Positions 31,517 through 41,598 are shown, numbered from the stretch's first letter. The stretch: DNA of 64,000 nt from Micromonospora sp. CCTCC AA 2012012 (GCF_040499845.1 NZ_CP159342.1:4774001-4838000); one strand, 5' to 3'. Notes: generated from the letters alone by a model not told the origin. Numbers and translations are program-made.

Positions 31517-33888
31517 CAGGTGGCGTTCTCGGGCAGGTGCAGCAGGGGTGCCCGGCCGGGCGGCTGCTCCGGCGGCGGGCCGGACGGGCGGGCCGGCGGC
31601 ACCGGCACGGTGACCGGCTGCGCGGAGGTGACCCGGATCGGCTCACCGTGGTGACGCAGCTCCAGCACGGTCTCCGGACCGCCGTTGCGCAGCGTGTACG
31701 TGGTCTGGTGCGGCCGGACGTCCACCTTGAGCCGCATCCCCCGCCACTGGAGGGAGAACTCCAGCCGGCTGAGTCGGCTGGAGAGCCGGGGCGAGAAGGA
31801 GAGCGTGCCGTCGTGGTCGCGGAGGCCGCCGAAGCCGCTCACCAGGGCGATCCACGCGCCGGCCAGGGACGCCATGTGCACGCCGTCCCGGGTGTTCTCG
31901 TTGAGGTCGTGCAGGTCCATCAGCGCGGCCTCGCGCAGATAGCGGTGCGCCAGTTCGAGGTGGCCCACCTCGGCCGCCACCACCGCCTGGGTGCAGGCGG
32001 ACAGGGACGAGTCGCGGACGGTGCGCCGCTCGTAGTAGAGGAAGTTGCGCTCCTTCTCCTTGTCGGTGAAGGCGTCGCCCCGCCAGTGCATGGCGAGCAC
32101 CAGGTCGGCCTGCTTGACCACCTGCTTGCGATACAGGTCGAAGTACGGGTAGTGCAGCAGCAGCGGGTACTTCTCCGGCGGGGTGTGCTCGAAGTCCCAC
32201 TCCTGGAGCCGGGTGAACCCCTCCACCTGTCCGTGCACGTGCAGCCCCTCGTCGTAGGGGACGTGCATGGCGTGCGCCGCGTCCCGCCACTCGGCGGCCT
32301 CCTCCTCGGTCACCCCGAGGTCGATCGCCTCGTCCCGGAAGCGCATCGCGCAGTCGGCGGCGGTGAGCAGGTTCCGCTGCGCCATCAGGTTGGTGTAGAC
32401 GTTGTCGTTCTTGACCGCGGTGTACTCGTCGGGGCCGGTCACCCCGTCGATGTGGAAGCGACCGCGCCGGTCGTGGTGCCCGAGCGAACGCCACAGCCGG
32501 GCGGTCTCCACCAGCAGCTCCAGCCCGATGTCCCGTTCCAGCTGGTCGTCGCCGGTGGCCAGGACGTAGCGGCGCAGGGCGTCGGCGATGTCGGCGGCGA
32601 TGTGGAACGCGGCGGTCCCCGCCGGCCAGTACGCCGACGACTCCGGCCCCTCGATGGTCCGCCACGGGAAGGCGGCGCCCTTGAGGTTGAGGGTGCGGGC
32701 CCGCTCCTGGGCCTGGGGCAGGGTGGAGTGCCGCCAGTGCAGCGCGTCCCGCACCGCCGTCGGCTGGGTGTAGGTGAGCACCGGCAGCACGAACATCTCG
32801 GTGTCCCAGAACGCGTGTCCGTCGTAGCCGGGCCCGGTGAGTCCCTTCGCCGAGATGGGTCGCCGCTCGGCCCGGGCACCGGCCTGGAGCACGTGGAACA
32901 GGCCGAACCGGACGGCCTGCTGCACCTCCGGGTCGCCCTCCACCTTCACGTCGGCGGCGTCCCAGAACTCGTCGAGGTATTCCCGCTGCTCGCGGCGGAG
33001 CCCGTCCCAGCCGTCGAGGCGGGCGGCGGCCAGCGCCGCGCCGACCTGGTCGCGCAGGGCCGGCAGCGACCGCCGGCTCGACCAGCCGTACGTCAGGTAC
33101 TTCACCACCCGCAGCGTCTGGCCGGGCTTGAGCACGCAGCCGACGGTGGTGCGGACCCAGTCCTCGTATCCCTCGGACTCGGTGGTGGTGCGTTGCGGGC
33201 CGTACACGTCGTGCGCCATGGCGGCGGCGACCCGCAGGCCGCTGACCTTGGTCCGGTGGATGAGCAGACCGCCGTCGTCGGTGGTGAGTTCCTCCTCGGC
33301 CTGCAACGGGGACTCCAGCACGGCGGCCACCCGGGGGTCGCGGCTCTGTGCGGGCAGGTTCTCGTTGGCCACCAGCTCCGACTGGAGGATCACCCGGATC
33401 TCCTGGTCGACCGCCTCCACCTCGTAGTGGATCACGGCGACCGAGCGCTGGGTGAACGACACCAGCCGGGTGCTGCGGACCTTGACCTCCCGGCCGGCCG
33501 GGGAGCGCCAGTGCATCTCCCGGTGCAGGGTGCCGGCGCGCAGGTCGAGGACCCGCTCGTGGGAGAGGAGTTCGCCGTACCGGACGTCGAGCGGTTCGTC
33601 GTCGACGAGCAGCCGGACCAGCTTGCCGTTGGTGACGTTGACGATGGTCTGGCCCGACTCGGGGAAGCCGAACCCGGCCTCCGCGTACGGCAGCGGCCGC
33701 AGCTCGTAGAAGGAGTTGAGGTAGGTGCCGGGGAGGCCGTGCGGCTCGCCCTCGTCGAGGTTGCCGCGCAGCCCGATGTGCCCGTTGGAGAGGGCGAACA
33801 CCGACTCGGACTGGGCCAGCACGTCCATGTCGAGGCGGACCTCCCGGACGTGCCACGGCTCGACCGGATAGGCCCGTTCACGGATCAT
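31516..33888 (-). CDS. Glycoside hydrolase family 65 disaccharide phosphorylase
   Basis: A 790-residue GH65 protein with the N-terminal beta-sandwich, the (alpha/alpha)6 barrel and the C-terminal beta domain. The catalytic acid is the Glu in GVTGPDEYT near residue 485. Other family landmarks are [13 protein letters not shown] and the phosphate/sugar loop with [13 protein letters not shown]65 enzymes phosphorolyse maltose, trehalose, kojibiose or similar, producing beta-glucose 1-phosphate; the exact sugar cannot be read here. It overlaps the beta-phosphoglucomutase gene by 4 bp (ATGA), which matches that chemistry. Confidence 0.93.
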   Translation of the reverse strand: MIRERAYPVEPWHVREVRLDMDVLAQSESVFALSNGHIGLRGNLDEGEPHGLPGTYLNSFYELRPLPYAEAGFGFPESGQTIVNVTNGKLVRLLVDDEPLDVRYGELLSHERVLDLRAGTLHREMHWRSPAGREVKVRSTRLVSFTQRSVAVIHYEVEAVDQEIRVILQSELVANENLPAQSRDPRVAAVLESPLQAEEELTTDDGGLLIHRTKVSGLRVAAAMAHDVYGPQRTTTESEGYEDWVRTTVGCVLKPGQTLRVVKYLTYGWSSRRSLPALRDQVGAALAAARLDGWDGLRREQREYLDEFWDAADVKVEGDPEVQQAVRFGLFHVLQAGARAERRPISAKGLTGPGYDGHAFWDTEMFVLPVLTYTQPTAVRDALHWRHSTLPQAQERARTLNLKGAAFPWRTIEGPESSAYWPAGTAAFHIAADIADALRRYVLATGDDQLERDIGLELLVETARLWRSLGHHDRRGRFHIDGVTGPDEYTAVKNDNVYTNLMAQRNLLTAADCAMRFRDEAIDLGVTEEEAAEWRDAAHAMHVPYDEGLHVHGQVEGFTRLQEWDFEHTPPEKYPLLLHYPYFDLYRKQVVKQADLVLAMHWRGDAFTDKEKERNFLYYERRTVRDSSLSACTQAVVAAEVGHLELAHRYLREAALMDLHDLNENTRDGVHMASLAGAWIALVSGFGGLRDHDGTLSFSPRLSSRLSRLEFSLQWRGMRLKVDVRPHQTTYTLRNGGPETVLELRHHGEPIRVTSAQPVTVPVPPARPSGPPPEQPPGRAPLLHLPENAT

Positions 33889-34634
33889 GCCGGGTGCTCC
33901 TTCAGCAGGTCGGCGAGGTCGGTGACCACCACGTCGGCGCCGTGCGCGCGCAGTTCGTCGGCCTGGCCGACCCGGTCCACCCCGATCACGTACCCGAAGC
34001 CGCCGGCCTTCCCGGCGGCCACCCCGGCGAGGGCGTCCTCGAAGACGGCGGCGTTGCGCGGCGCGACCCCGAGCAGGTCGGCACCGGCCAGGAAGGTGTC
34101 CGGGTGCGGCTTGCCGCGCAGGTTCCGCTCCCTCGCGACCACCCCGTCGACCCGGGCCTCCAACAGCCGGTCCAGCCCGGCCGAGGCGACCACGTCCCGG
34201 CAGTTCGCGCTGGCCGAGACGACGGCCCGGCGCAGCCCGGCGGCGACGGCCGCTTCCAGGTAGGCCACCGAGCCAGGGTAGACGTCCACCCCGTCGGTGT
34301 GGATCCGCTTCAGCAGGATGACGTTCTTCCGGTTGCCCACCCCGTTGACGGTCTCCGCCTCCGGCGGGTCGTCGGGCGTGCCCTCGGGGAGGGTGATGCC
34401 GCGCGAGGCGAGGAACGAGCGCACCCCGTCGGCGCGCGGCTTGCCGTCCACGTACCGGTTGTAGTCCGGTCCCGGGTCGAACGGCCGGTACGGCTCGCCG
34501 GTGGCCTCGGCGCGGGCCTTCAGGAACGCGTCGAAGGTCTCGGTCCAGGCGGCGTTGTGCACCTTGGCGGTCTGCGTCAGCACACCGTCCAGATCGAAGA
34601 GACAGGCGGTCACGTGAGCAGGTAGACCCAGCAC
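33885..34634 (-). CDS. Beta-phosphoglucomutase family HAD hydrolase
   Basis: A 249-residue HAD enzyme. Nucleophile and acid are in FDLDGVL (Asp14, Asp16), motif II is VVSASANC, and motifs III-IV are GKPHPDTF and [11 protein letters not shown]. The cap is longer than in the small Lactococcus enzyme. It should convert beta-glucose 1-phosphate to glucose 6-phosphate, feeding the GH65 product into glycolysis. GTG at 34634 has TAGATT 6 nt upstream and no ribosome binding site, so the operon mRNA is probably leaderless. Confidence 0.9.
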   Translation of the reverse strand: MLGLPAHVTACLFDLDGVLTQTAKVHNAAWTETFDAFLKARAEATGEPYRPFDPGPDYNRYVDGKPRADGVRSFLASRGITLPEGTPDDPPEAETVNGVGNRKNVILLKRIHTDGVDVYPGSVAYLEAAVAAGLRRAVVSASANCRDVVASAGLDRLLEARVDGVVARERNLRGKPHPDTFLAGADLLGVAPRNAAVFEDALAGVAAGKAGGFGYVIGVDRVGQADELRAHGADVVVTDLADLLKEHPA

Positions 34635-34640
34635 GCTTGG

Positions 34641-34646
34641 AATCTA
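34641..34646 (-). promoter_or_regulatory. -10 hexamer of the leaderless pgmB-GH65 operon
   Basis: TAGATT on the minus strand ends 6 nt before the GTG. A TTTGCC/TTGCCC -35 candidate lies about 16 bp further upstream. Confidence 0.5.
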
Positions 34647-34687
34647 TCCAGCCGGGCGGTCGGGCAAACCCGCTTTCGTGGCGGGGA

Positions 34688-35155
34688 TCAGCGGTTCGGG
34701 CGCAGCGTCCAGACGACGGTCAGCAGGGAGGTGACGGTCCCGTCCTCGGTGCTCACCTCGACGTGCACCGGGAACTCGGGCCGGGTGCCGGCGTCCAGCT
34801 CGGCGATCACCTCGGCCGGCGGGCGGCCGAGCCGGGCCGTGGCGAGCACCGGACCCATGGCGATCTTCTTGTACGCCATCTCGACGCGCACGGCCAGCGG
34901 CACCGACCGGTCGAGGACCGGCCCGAACGCGGCGAGCACCACCGCGCCGGAGGCGGTCTCGCCGAGGGTGAACATCGCCCCGGCGTGCGGGCCGCCGACG
35001 TGGTTGTGGGTGGCCGGCGAGTCGGGGAGCCGGACGACCGCGCGGACGCCGCCCTCCGCCTCGGGCGCGACCTCGACGAATTCGATTCCGAGCGTACGGG
35101 CGAACGGCACGGCCTCGAGCAGACCGGCCGCCACCTGGCGAGAGTCGATGGTCAT
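34688..35155 (-). CDS. PaaI/YiiD-type hotdog thioesterase-like protein
   Basis: A 155-residue hotdog-fold protein. The motif HNHVGGPHAGAMFTLGETASG carries the catalytic-type Asn/His/Gly pattern of PaaI and DUF4442 proteins. It probably hydrolyses an acyl-CoA or acts on a related thioester; the substrate is unknown. It has a clean promoter with -35 TTGCCC, 17-bp spacer, -10 TAGCGT and only 6 nt before the ATG. Confidence 0.87.
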   Translation of the reverse strand: MTIDSRQVAAGLLEAVPFARTLGIEFVEVAPEAEGGVRAVVRLPDSPATHNHVGGPHAGAMFTLGETASGAVVLAAFGPVLDRSVPLAVRVEMAYKKIAMGPVLATARLGRPPAEVIAELDAGTRPEFPVHVEVSTEDGTVTSLLTVVWTLRPNR

Positions 35156-35161
35156 GCCCAG

Positions 35162-35190
35162 ACGCTACTCGCCGGTAACTTTCCGGGCAA
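35162..35190 (-). promoter_or_regulatory. Complete promoter of a leaderless gene
   Basis: On the minus strand: -35 TTGCCC (35185-35190), 17-bp spacer, -10 TAGCGT (35162-35167), then GCCCAG-complement (6 nt) and the ATG. This is the clearest leaderless promoter in the window. Confidence 0.65.
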
Positions 35191-35196
35191 GCCCCC

Positions 35197-35230
35197 GGAG
35201 GGGCCCCCGCCGTCCGGCGGGAACCCCTCC
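35197..35230. terminator. Hairpin terminator of the MalK-type ATPase gene
   Basis: GGAGGGGCCCCCGCC (35197-35211) pairs with GGCGGGAACCCCTCC (35216-35230) with two mismatches, just downstream of the ATPase stop codon on the minus strand. Confidence 0.55.
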
Positions 35231-35238
35231 CGGCACGC

Positions 35239-36543
35239 TCAGCGCCAGCCGACGTCGATCCGGTCGCCGCGCTCGTCGAAGAAGTGCAGGGCGTCCATCC
35301 GGACCTGGATGGCCAGCGGGTGGCCGGCCGAGACCGCCGGATACGGGGCGAGGCGGACGGCCAGCTCCGCCGGGCGGCGGTGGTGCCGGCCCGGGTCGTT
35401 GAGCACGCTGGTGCGGTTGCCGCCGCCGGTCGGCGCCGAGACCGGCGCGTCGCTGGTCCGACCGGTCAGCCGCTGCATGACCTGGCCGAACCGGCGCAGG
35501 CCGCGCTGGCCGTTCTCCGGGGTCTCGGCGGGGGCGCCCATCTCGTCCACCATGATCGCCGTGGCGCCGATGTCGAGGAAGGCGAGCGACTCGTGCCCGT
35601 GGTGTTCGAGATAGCGGATCCGCCCCTGGAGCACGTCACCCACGGTGTCCGGGGCGACCGGGGTGAGCGCCTCGGCCCGCATGCCGACCACGATCCGCTC
35701 ACCGTGGTAGTGCGCCACCGCCCGGCTCCGGATGTCGTCCCACGGCAGATAGAGCGACTGCTCGCCGAGGTTCAGCGCCACGTACCGGTCGAGGTGGACG
35801 TAGACCGACGCCTCCAGCAGGTTCATCCGGGGGCTGCCGAGGAACGCCGCGACATAGAGGGTGGCCGGACGGCCGTACACCTGGGTGGGCGTGCCCACGT
35901 CCTGGAGCACGCCCTTGCGCATGATGGCCACCCGGTCGGCCATGGTCAGCGCCTCGGCCTGGTCGTGGGTGACGTAGATGGTGGTGACGCCCAGCTCCCG
36001 GGTCAGGCCGGAGATCTCGGCCCGCAGCTCGGCGCGGAGCCCGCTGTCCAGGTTGGAGAGGGGTTCGTCCATCAGGAACAGGCCGGGCCGGCGGACGATG
36101 GCCCGACCCATCGCCACCCGCTGCCGCTGGCCGCCGGAGAGCTGGCTCGGCTTGCGGCCGAGGACGTCCCCGATGCCCAGCGCGCTCGCCACGTCCTGGA
36201 TCCGCTCGCCGCGCGGGGTCGGCTCGACCCCGGCCAGGCGCAGCGGAAAGCCGATGTTGTCCCCCACGGTCATGTGCGGATAGAGCGCGAAGTCCTGGAA
36301 GACCATGGCGATCTTCCGCTCCCGGGGTGGCAGGTCGTTGGCCAGCTCGCCGTCGAGCATCACCGCACCGGTGGTCGGGTCCTCCAGACCGGCCACCATG
36401 CGCAGCACGGTGGACTTCCCGCAGCCCGACGGGCCGAGCAGCACCAGGAACTCGCCGTCGTTGACGTCCAGATTTATGGTGTCGACCGCGACTGTCCCGT
36501 CCTGGAACACCTTGGTCACATCCTTGAGCGCGACGGTGGTCAC
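35239..36543 (-). CDS. MalK/UgpC-type sugar ABC transporter ATP-binding protein
   Basis: A 434-residue ATPase. Walker A is GPSGCGKST, Q-loop FQDFALYPHM, signature LSGGQRQR, Walker B LFLMDEPLSNLD and switch THDQAEA. The C-terminal 200 residues are TOBE/OB-like and regulatory, longer than in the usual 370-residue MalK. This group often energises several sugar importers at once (MsmK-like). No permease or binding protein adjoins it, which fits a shared ATPase. GTG at 36543 follows GGAGGAGACG; the frame extends 12 codons upstream. Confidence 0.92.
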   Translation of the reverse strand: MTTVALKDVTKVFQDGTVAVDTINLDVNDGEFLVLLGPSGCGKSTVLRMVAGLEDPTTGAVMLDGELANDLPPRERKIAMVFQDFALYPHMTVGDNIGFPLRLAGVEPTPRGERIQDVASALGIGDVLGRKPSQLSGGQRQRVAMGRAIVRRPGLFLMDEPLSNLDSGLRAELRAEISGLTRELGVTTIYVTHDQAEALTMADRVAIMRKGVLQDVGTPTQVYGRPATLYVAAFLGSPRMNLLEASVYVHLDRYVALNLGEQSLYLPWDDIRSRAVAHYHGERIVVGMRAEALTPVAPDTVGDVLQGRIRYLEHHGHESLAFLDIGATAIMVDEMGAPAETPENGQRGLRRFGQVMQRLTGRTSDAPVSAPTGGGNRTSVLNDPGRHHRRPAELAVRLAPYPAVSAGHPLAIQVRMDALHFFDERGDRIDVGWR

Positions 36544-36700
36544 CGTCTCCTCCCCCAGCTCGTCGGCCGAACCCGGCAATGACTGTGACCAGGATCATCC
36601 GATCAGCACATCGGGTAAACGTGCCATGTTCGGCTCGTGACAGGCCTATTACACCGGATCGGCGGGTACCGATCAGTAAGGTGACCGTAGAGTGACCGGG

Positions 36701-38884
36701 TCACGCCGGATCGTCGAGGAAGACCCGGCGGACCACCCGCTCGGCGGCGTGCCCGTCGTCCAGCGCACAGAACCGGGCCCGGAACGCCTGCCGGGCCTCC
36801 TGCGCCGCCGCCGACCGGTACGCGCCCGAGCGGAACAGCTCCAGCAGCGCCGGGAAGTCGAACGCTACCGCACCGGGCGGCTCGGCCGTCACGTCGAAGT
36901 AGACCCCCCGCGCCACCCGGTACGCCTCCCAGTCGGGCGCGTGCACGACGATCGGCCGGTCCAGCACGGCATAGTCGAACATCGCCGACGAATAGTCGGT
37001 GACCAGCACGTCCGCCGCCAGATAGAGGTCCTCGACCTGGTCGTGGGCGCTGACGTCGAGCAGCCGTCCCGCGCCGGTCGGCCGGGGCCGCCGCTGCCGG
37101 TCGTGGAAGTAGTGGCTGCGCATCAGCAGGCGACCGGTCGGGCCGAGCGCGTCGAGGAACCGGTCCGGGTCGAACGGTGGCCGCCACCCGGGCAGGTGCT
37201 CCCGGTGGGTGGGCGCGTAGAGCACCACGAGGTCGTCGGCGTCGAGGCCCAGTTCCGCCCGGACCCGGCGCACCTCCGCCGGGGTGGCCGTGGCCAGCCG
37301 GTCGTTACGCGGATAGCCCACCTCCAACGTGGTGTACGCGGCCGGATAGGCCCGCTCCCACATCTGGGTGGAGAAGCTGTTCGAGGTGACGCTGAAGTCC
37401 CAGCGGTCCACCCGGCGCAGCAGCCGGCCGAAGTCCATCCCGAGCGCGCCGATCGGATACCGCTGCTGGTCCAGCCCCATCACCTTGACCGGGGTGCCGT
37501 GGTGGGTCTGGACGTGCACCGAGCCGGGTCGCTTCCGGACGAAGTCCGGGAAGTTGACGTTGTTGACCAGCCAGCGGGCCCGGGCCAGGGTGCGGTAGTA
37601 GTCCGGGGTGCCGGCGACGACGTACTCGACGCCGGGCGGGAGCGTGTCGATCCGGTCGCGCCGGACGATCCACACGCCGCGTACCTGGGGGGCGAGGCGG
37701 CGGGCGGCGGCGTAGATCGCGGCCGGGTTGCAGGCGTACCCGCGGTACCAGTAGGCGGCGTAGACGGCGAGGGTCGGATCCATCGGTCGGCGCAGCTCGG
37801 CCCGGTAGTACTCCCGCAGCACCGCCTCGCGGGCCCGCCCCGCGGCGCGCCGGGCCACCGGCAGCACCCGTCGCCGCAGCGTCCGCGCCGAGCGCAGGGC
37901 CACCTCGCCGGCCTGGTTGACGTCGCGCAGCGCGCTGAACGTCCGCCACCGTCCCGCCGCCACCAGCCGGTGCTTGAGCCCGTCCACCCCGGGTGGCACG
38001 GCACAGCCGCCCGGCGGAAGGAAGCGGACGAAGTCGGCGTGCACCTGCGCGAAGAAGGCGGGCCGCAGCTCCGGGGCGATCCGCTCACCGTTGCCGAGCA
38101 CGGTCAGGTAGTGCCAGATCATCCGCTCGAAGACGGCCGGCCGCAGCTCGGTCACGTCCCACCGGTCCATCAGGCGGAACACCTTGTGCCACTGGGCGAA
38201 CACCTCGAAGTGCCGGTCGCCCCGGGTCCGGGTGATCGCCCCGGTGCGCCGCTGCCGGTAGTTCAGGCAGATCCGGTCCAGCACGCCGATCCGGTCGGCG
38301 GCCATCAGCACCGGATAGCTGAACGGGACGTCCTCGTACCAGCCGGGTTCGAAGCGGAGCCCGAGATCGACCAGGAACTGCCGGCGGACCAGCCGGTTCC
38401 AGGCGGTGTGCAGCAGTCGCATCGTCTCCGGCCGGTCCCGCAGCCGGAACGTCGTCCCGCCGGGCGGCTCCGGGAAGACGTCGGCCATCGCGCTGCGGGT
38501 GCCGGTGTTGTTCCAGTGCGCCCGGACGTGGTCGACGATCAGCACGTCGGGGCGGGTGGCGACCAGTCGGTCGGCGACGTGCGGCAGGCAGCCGGGGACC
38601 AGCCAGTCGTCGCCGTCGACGAACCAGACGTACTCGCCGACGGCCCGGTCCAGCCCGACGTTGCGGGCCGGACCGAGGCCGACGTTCTCGTCCAGGCGGA
38701 CCGGGCGGACCCGGGGGTCGCGGGCGGCGTACTCGGCCAGGATCTCGCCGCTGCCGTCCGGCGAGGCGTCGTCGACCCCGACGACCTCCAGGTCACCGAA
38801 CGGCTGGCCGAGGATCGAGTCGAGGCATTCCCGCAGGTAGCCCTGCACCCGGAAGGCCGGAACGACGAAGCTGATCAGTGTCAT
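36701..38884 (-). CDS. Fusion of GT2 glycosyltransferase and TagF-type glycerophosphotransferase
   Basis: A 727-residue two-domain enzyme. Residues 1-330 are a GT2 (GT-A) glycosyltransferase: FVVPAFRVQGYLRECLDSIL, DDASPDGS and WFVDGDDWL. Residues 370-727 are a CDP-glycerol glycerophosphotransferase domain (HHGTPVKVMG, YAPTHREHLPGW, RSHYF, TDYSSAMFDYAVLDRPIV). It probably builds a teichoic-acid-like or other phosphate-linked wall polymer at the membrane inner face. ATG has GGAGG. It follows the CDP-alcohol transferase and TagGH-type exporter genes on the same strand. Confidence 0.9.
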   Translation of the reverse strand: MTLISFVVPAFRVQGYLRECLDSILGQPFGDLEVVGVDDASPDGSGEILAEYAARDPRVRPVRLDENVGLGPARNVGLDRAVGEYVWFVDGDDWLVPGCLPHVADRLVATRPDVLIVDHVRAHWNNTGTRSAMADVFPEPPGGTTFRLRDRPETMRLLHTAWNRLVRRQFLVDLGLRFEPGWYEDVPFSYPVLMAADRIGVLDRICLNYRQRRTGAITRTRGDRHFEVFAQWHKVFRLMDRWDVTELRPAVFERMIWHYLTVLGNGERIAPELRPAFFAQVHADFVRFLPPGGCAVPPGVDGLKHRLVAAGRWRTFSALRDVNQAGEVALRSARTLRRRVLPVARRAAGRAREAVLREYYRAELRRPMDPTLAVYAAYWYRGYACNPAAIYAAARRLAPQVRGVWIVRRDRIDTLPPGVEYVVAGTPDYYRTLARARWLVNNVNFPDFVRKRPGSVHVQTHHGTPVKVMGLDQQRYPIGALGMDFGRLLRRVDRWDFSVTSNSFSTQMWERAYPAAYTTLEVGYPRNDRLATATPAEVRRVRAELGLDADDLVVLYAPTHREHLPGWRPPFDPDRFLDALGPTGRLLMRSHYFHDRQRRPRPTGAGRLLDVSAHDQVEDLYLAADVLVTDYSSAMFDYAVLDRPIVVHAPDWEAYRVARGVYFDVTAEPPGAVAFDFPALLELFRSGAYRSAAAQEARQAFRARFCALDDGHAAERVVRRVFLDDPA

Positions 38885-38911
38885 CCCGGCCTCCGTCAGC
38901 CCGGCGAGCGG

Positions 38912-40858
38912 TCACCCCCGCCCCACGGCGGCCGGCGTCCGTCGGGCGCGGGCCGGCAGGACCACCCAGGCGAGGACCACGCTCGCGACGAAAACCACGA
39001 GAAGGTACGTACCGAGTGTAGCCAGAGCAATACTCGTGATTCCGGCAATTGACCCGACGGCCAGCAGCCCCGACCGTCCCTCCCAGCCGAGCGTGGCGGC
39101 GTGCAGCGGCGGGGCCGACTGCCGCTTCTCCAGCCGGGCGGTCAGGTCGTAGTGGTGCAGGGTGAGCACGAAGACGTACCCGAAGATCAGCCAGGCCGGC
39201 GCGCGGCCCGCCACCCCGACGGCGATCGCGAAGAGGAACTCCCCGGCCCGCAGCGCGGCCGGCACCAGCCAGTCCAACGCCCCGGCGTGCGCCGCCCGCG
39301 CTCCGAACGCGCCGGCCAGCAGCACCAGCAGGCCCACCGGCACCGCCCAGCCCGGCAGCCGGTCCCCCGCGTGCACCGTGCGCAGCGCCGCGACCAGCAG
39401 CCCCGCCGCGCCGAGCGCGCCGAGCACCGCCAGCGGCAGCGGCCCCCGCCCGGCCGGCAGGGTCCGGGCCAGCGGGCCGTCGTCCCGGTACAGGCCGGTG
39501 TCGACGGTGGTCAGCACCGGGACCCGCATCCAGCGGGCCCGCAACGTGCGCAACGCCCCGGTGTACGCGAACGCCAGCGTCCCCCAGACCAGCACCGCGA
39601 CCAGCGCCACCAGCGGACCGAAGAGCGCGGCGGCCAGCGCCATCAGCGCCCACCGCTCCCCGATCGGGAAGACCACCGTCCGCTTCAGCCAGTACGACAC
39701 CGAACCGGTGTCCGCCTGCACCTTCGTCGAGGCGGCGTTCAGCTTCCCGCCGATCCCACCGGCGTCCCCGGCCGCCGGGCGGGGGCGCCGGGCGGCCTCG
39801 TCGTGCAGCACGCCGTACCAGGTGTCGGTCATGTGCCGGACGGTCTGCAGCGTGATCGCGGCGATCGCGAGGGCCCAGCCGTAGCGGAACCCGGCGTGCG
39901 TGGCGCCGTAGCCGAGACCGGCGTAGACCACGTACTCCTTCGCCCGGTCCGCCATCGTGTCCAGCCAGCCGCCCCAGGCGCTGAAGTGCCGGGTGTAGCG
40001 GGCCAACTGGCCGTCCACGCAGTCCAGCACGAAACCCAGGTAGAGCAGCACGGCACCGGCCACCAGCGCGGGACGCCCGCCGACGCCGAAGAGCACCGCC
40101 GCCGCCACGGCGAAGACCACCGAGATCATGGTGACCGCCGTCGGACCCAGCCCGATCCGGGCCGCGGCCTTCGTCACGTACGGGGACCAGGTGCTGACGA
40201 AGAAGGTGGTGAAGAAGTCGTCCCGCTCCTTCACCGACAGCCGCAGCTCCGCCCTGTCCTCGTCGACCGCCGCCACGGCGGCCTCGGCGGCGGCCCGGTC
40301 GGCCGGGTCGGTGGCCCGGTGCGCGACGAGCAGGCGTACCCGGTGGGCGAAGGTCAGCGGGCCGCGCGCCGTGAGATCCGCGAAGAGCCGGTCCACGGCG
40401 GACGCCGCCGTCGTGGCCTCTCCCCGGCCGGGGACGGTCGCCGCGGCGCGGGCGGCGGCGGCCAGGGCCGGCAGGTCGTCCGGGCCGACGCGGAACGCGC
40501 CGCCGAAGACGCCGGTCGCCTCGGGCAGCCCGCCGGGCGCGCCCACCGCGACCACCTGGCCGCGCTCCTCGCGGACCGCCACCTGACCGGCAGCCGGCGG
40601 ATCGGTGAGCACCAGCGCCACCGTCGGGCCGACCGGACTGGTCGCCAGGTGCCTGAGCACTGCGGTGTGCGCCACCAGGTCGGTGCCGCTGACCAGCACC
40701 GCGGCGTTCCCGGCGCGCACCAGCTCGGCCAGCTCGCCCAGGTCGGCGGCGACCCGCACGTCGGTCGCCCCGGCCCGCCGCCACTGCTCCGCCAGCCGCT
40801 GCGCGGCGTCACCCGTCCCGCCCGCCGCGTCCGCGGCGAGCACGATCGCGAGCGTCAC
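38912..40858 (-). CDS. DUF5941 protein with CDP-alcohol phosphatidyltransferase domain
   Basis: A 648-residue protein. The N-terminal part (about 1-190) begins TLAIVLAADAAGGTGD and looks like a degenerate nucleotidyltransferase domain. Then comes a CDP-alcohol phosphatidyltransferase core with the signature DCVDGQLARYTRHFSAWGG...DTMAD at about 279-303, and several membrane helices. The C-terminal 200 residues with more helices are DUF5941. It should transfer a phospho-alcohol at the membrane; the alcohol is unknown. GTG at 40858 overlaps the TagH-type stop (GTGA). Compare IPCT-DIPPS fusions of inositol phosphate metabolism. Confidence 0.85.
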   Translation of the reverse strand: MTLAIVLAADAAGGTGDAAQRLAEQWRRAGATDVRVAADLGELAELVRAGNAAVLVSGTDLVAHTAVLRHLATSPVGPTVALVLTDPPAAGQVAVREERGQVVAVGAPGGLPEATGVFGGAFRVGPDDLPALAAAARAAATVPGRGEATTAASAVDRLFADLTARGPLTFAHRVRLLVAHRATDPADRAAAEAAVAAVDEDRAELRLSVKERDDFFTTFFVSTWSPYVTKAAARIGLGPTAVTMISVVFAVAAAVLFGVGGRPALVAGAVLLYLGFVLDCVDGQLARYTRHFSAWGGWLDTMADRAKEYVVYAGLGYGATHAGFRYGWALAIAAITLQTVRHMTDTWYGVLHDEAARRPRPAAGDAGGIGGKLNAASTKVQADTGSVSYWLKRTVVFPIGERWALMALAAALFGPLVALVAVLVWGTLAFAYTGALRTLRARWMRVPVLTTVDTGLYRDDGPLARTLPAGRGPLPLAVLGALGAAGLLVAALRTVHAGDRLPGWAVPVGLLVLLAGAFGARAAHAGALDWLVPAALRAGEFLFAIAVGVAGRAPAWLIFGYVFVLTLHHYDLTARLEKRQSAPPLHAATLGWEGRSGLLAVGSIAGITSIALATLGTYLLVVFVASVVLAWVVLPARARRTPAAVGRG

Positions 40859-41598
40859 CGCTGCGCCGCGCCGGCGTAGGCGGCCAGTGCCTCGTCGATC
40901 GTCCCGTCGACCGTCAGCCGGCCCGCGTCGAGATAGAGCCCCCGACGACAGAACCGGGTGAGGTCCTTTTCGTTGTGTGACACCAGCACCAGCGTGCGCC
41001 CTTCCGCGAGAAGTCGCTCGATGGTCGCATAGCACTTGGCGCGGAACTCGGCGTCCCCGACCGCGGTCACCTCGTCCACCAGCAGGATGGGGTGCGGCAG
41101 GTGCGCGATCACCGCGAAACCCAACCGGACCTTCATCCCCGACGAGTAGTGCCGGACCGTGGTGTCGATGGAGCGTTCGATCTGCTCACCGGCGAACGCG
41201 ACGATCTCGTCGAAGTGCCGGCGCAGGTAGCCGGTGGAGAGCCCGTGCAGGCCGCCGACCAGATAGAGGTTCTCCCGGCCGGTCAGGTCGTTCGAGAAAC
41301 CCGCCGAGAGTTCCAGCAGCGGGGCCACGTCACCCCGGACCCGGATCCGCCCCTCGTCGGGGATCAGCACCCCGGCGATCAGCCGCAACAGGGTGCTCTT
41401 GCCGGTGCCGTTGCGCCCCACCACCCCGACCGTCTCGCCCGGCTCGATCCCGAACGACACGTCCCGCAGCGGCCAGAACTGACCGGCGGCGGCGTTCCGG
41501 CCACCCCGGTGGATCAGCAGCTCCCGCAGGCGCAACTGGCGGCGCCGGTTACGGACGAAGCGGATGCCGAGACCGTCGGCCTCGATGATCGGCGGCAT
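40855..41598 (-). CDS. Polysaccharide/teichoic-acid ABC exporter ATPase (TagH-like)
   Basis: A 247-residue ATPase. Walker A is GRNGTGKST, signature HYSSGMKVRLGF, Walker B ILLVDEVTAVGD and switch VSHNEKD. The SSGMKxR signature and DEVxAVGD Walker B mark the ABC-2 polysaccharide exporter group (TagH, Wzt, RfbB). It overlaps the permease gene upstream (ATGA) and the DUF5941 gene downstream (GTGA). It lacks the long C-terminal carbohydrate-binding domain of Wzt. Confidence 0.94.
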   Translation of the reverse strand: MPPIIEADGLGIRFVRNRRRQLRLRELLIHRGGRNAAAGQFWPLRDVSFGIEPGETVGVVGRNGTGKSTLLRLIAGVLIPDEGRIRVRGDVAPLLELSAGFSNDLTGRENLYLVGGLHGLSTGYLRRHFDEIVAFAGEQIERSIDTTVRHYSSGMKVRLGFAVIAHLPHPILLVDEVTAVGDAEFRAKCYATIERLLAEGRTLVLVSHNEKDLTRFCRRGLYLDAGRLTVDGTIDEALAAYAGAAQR

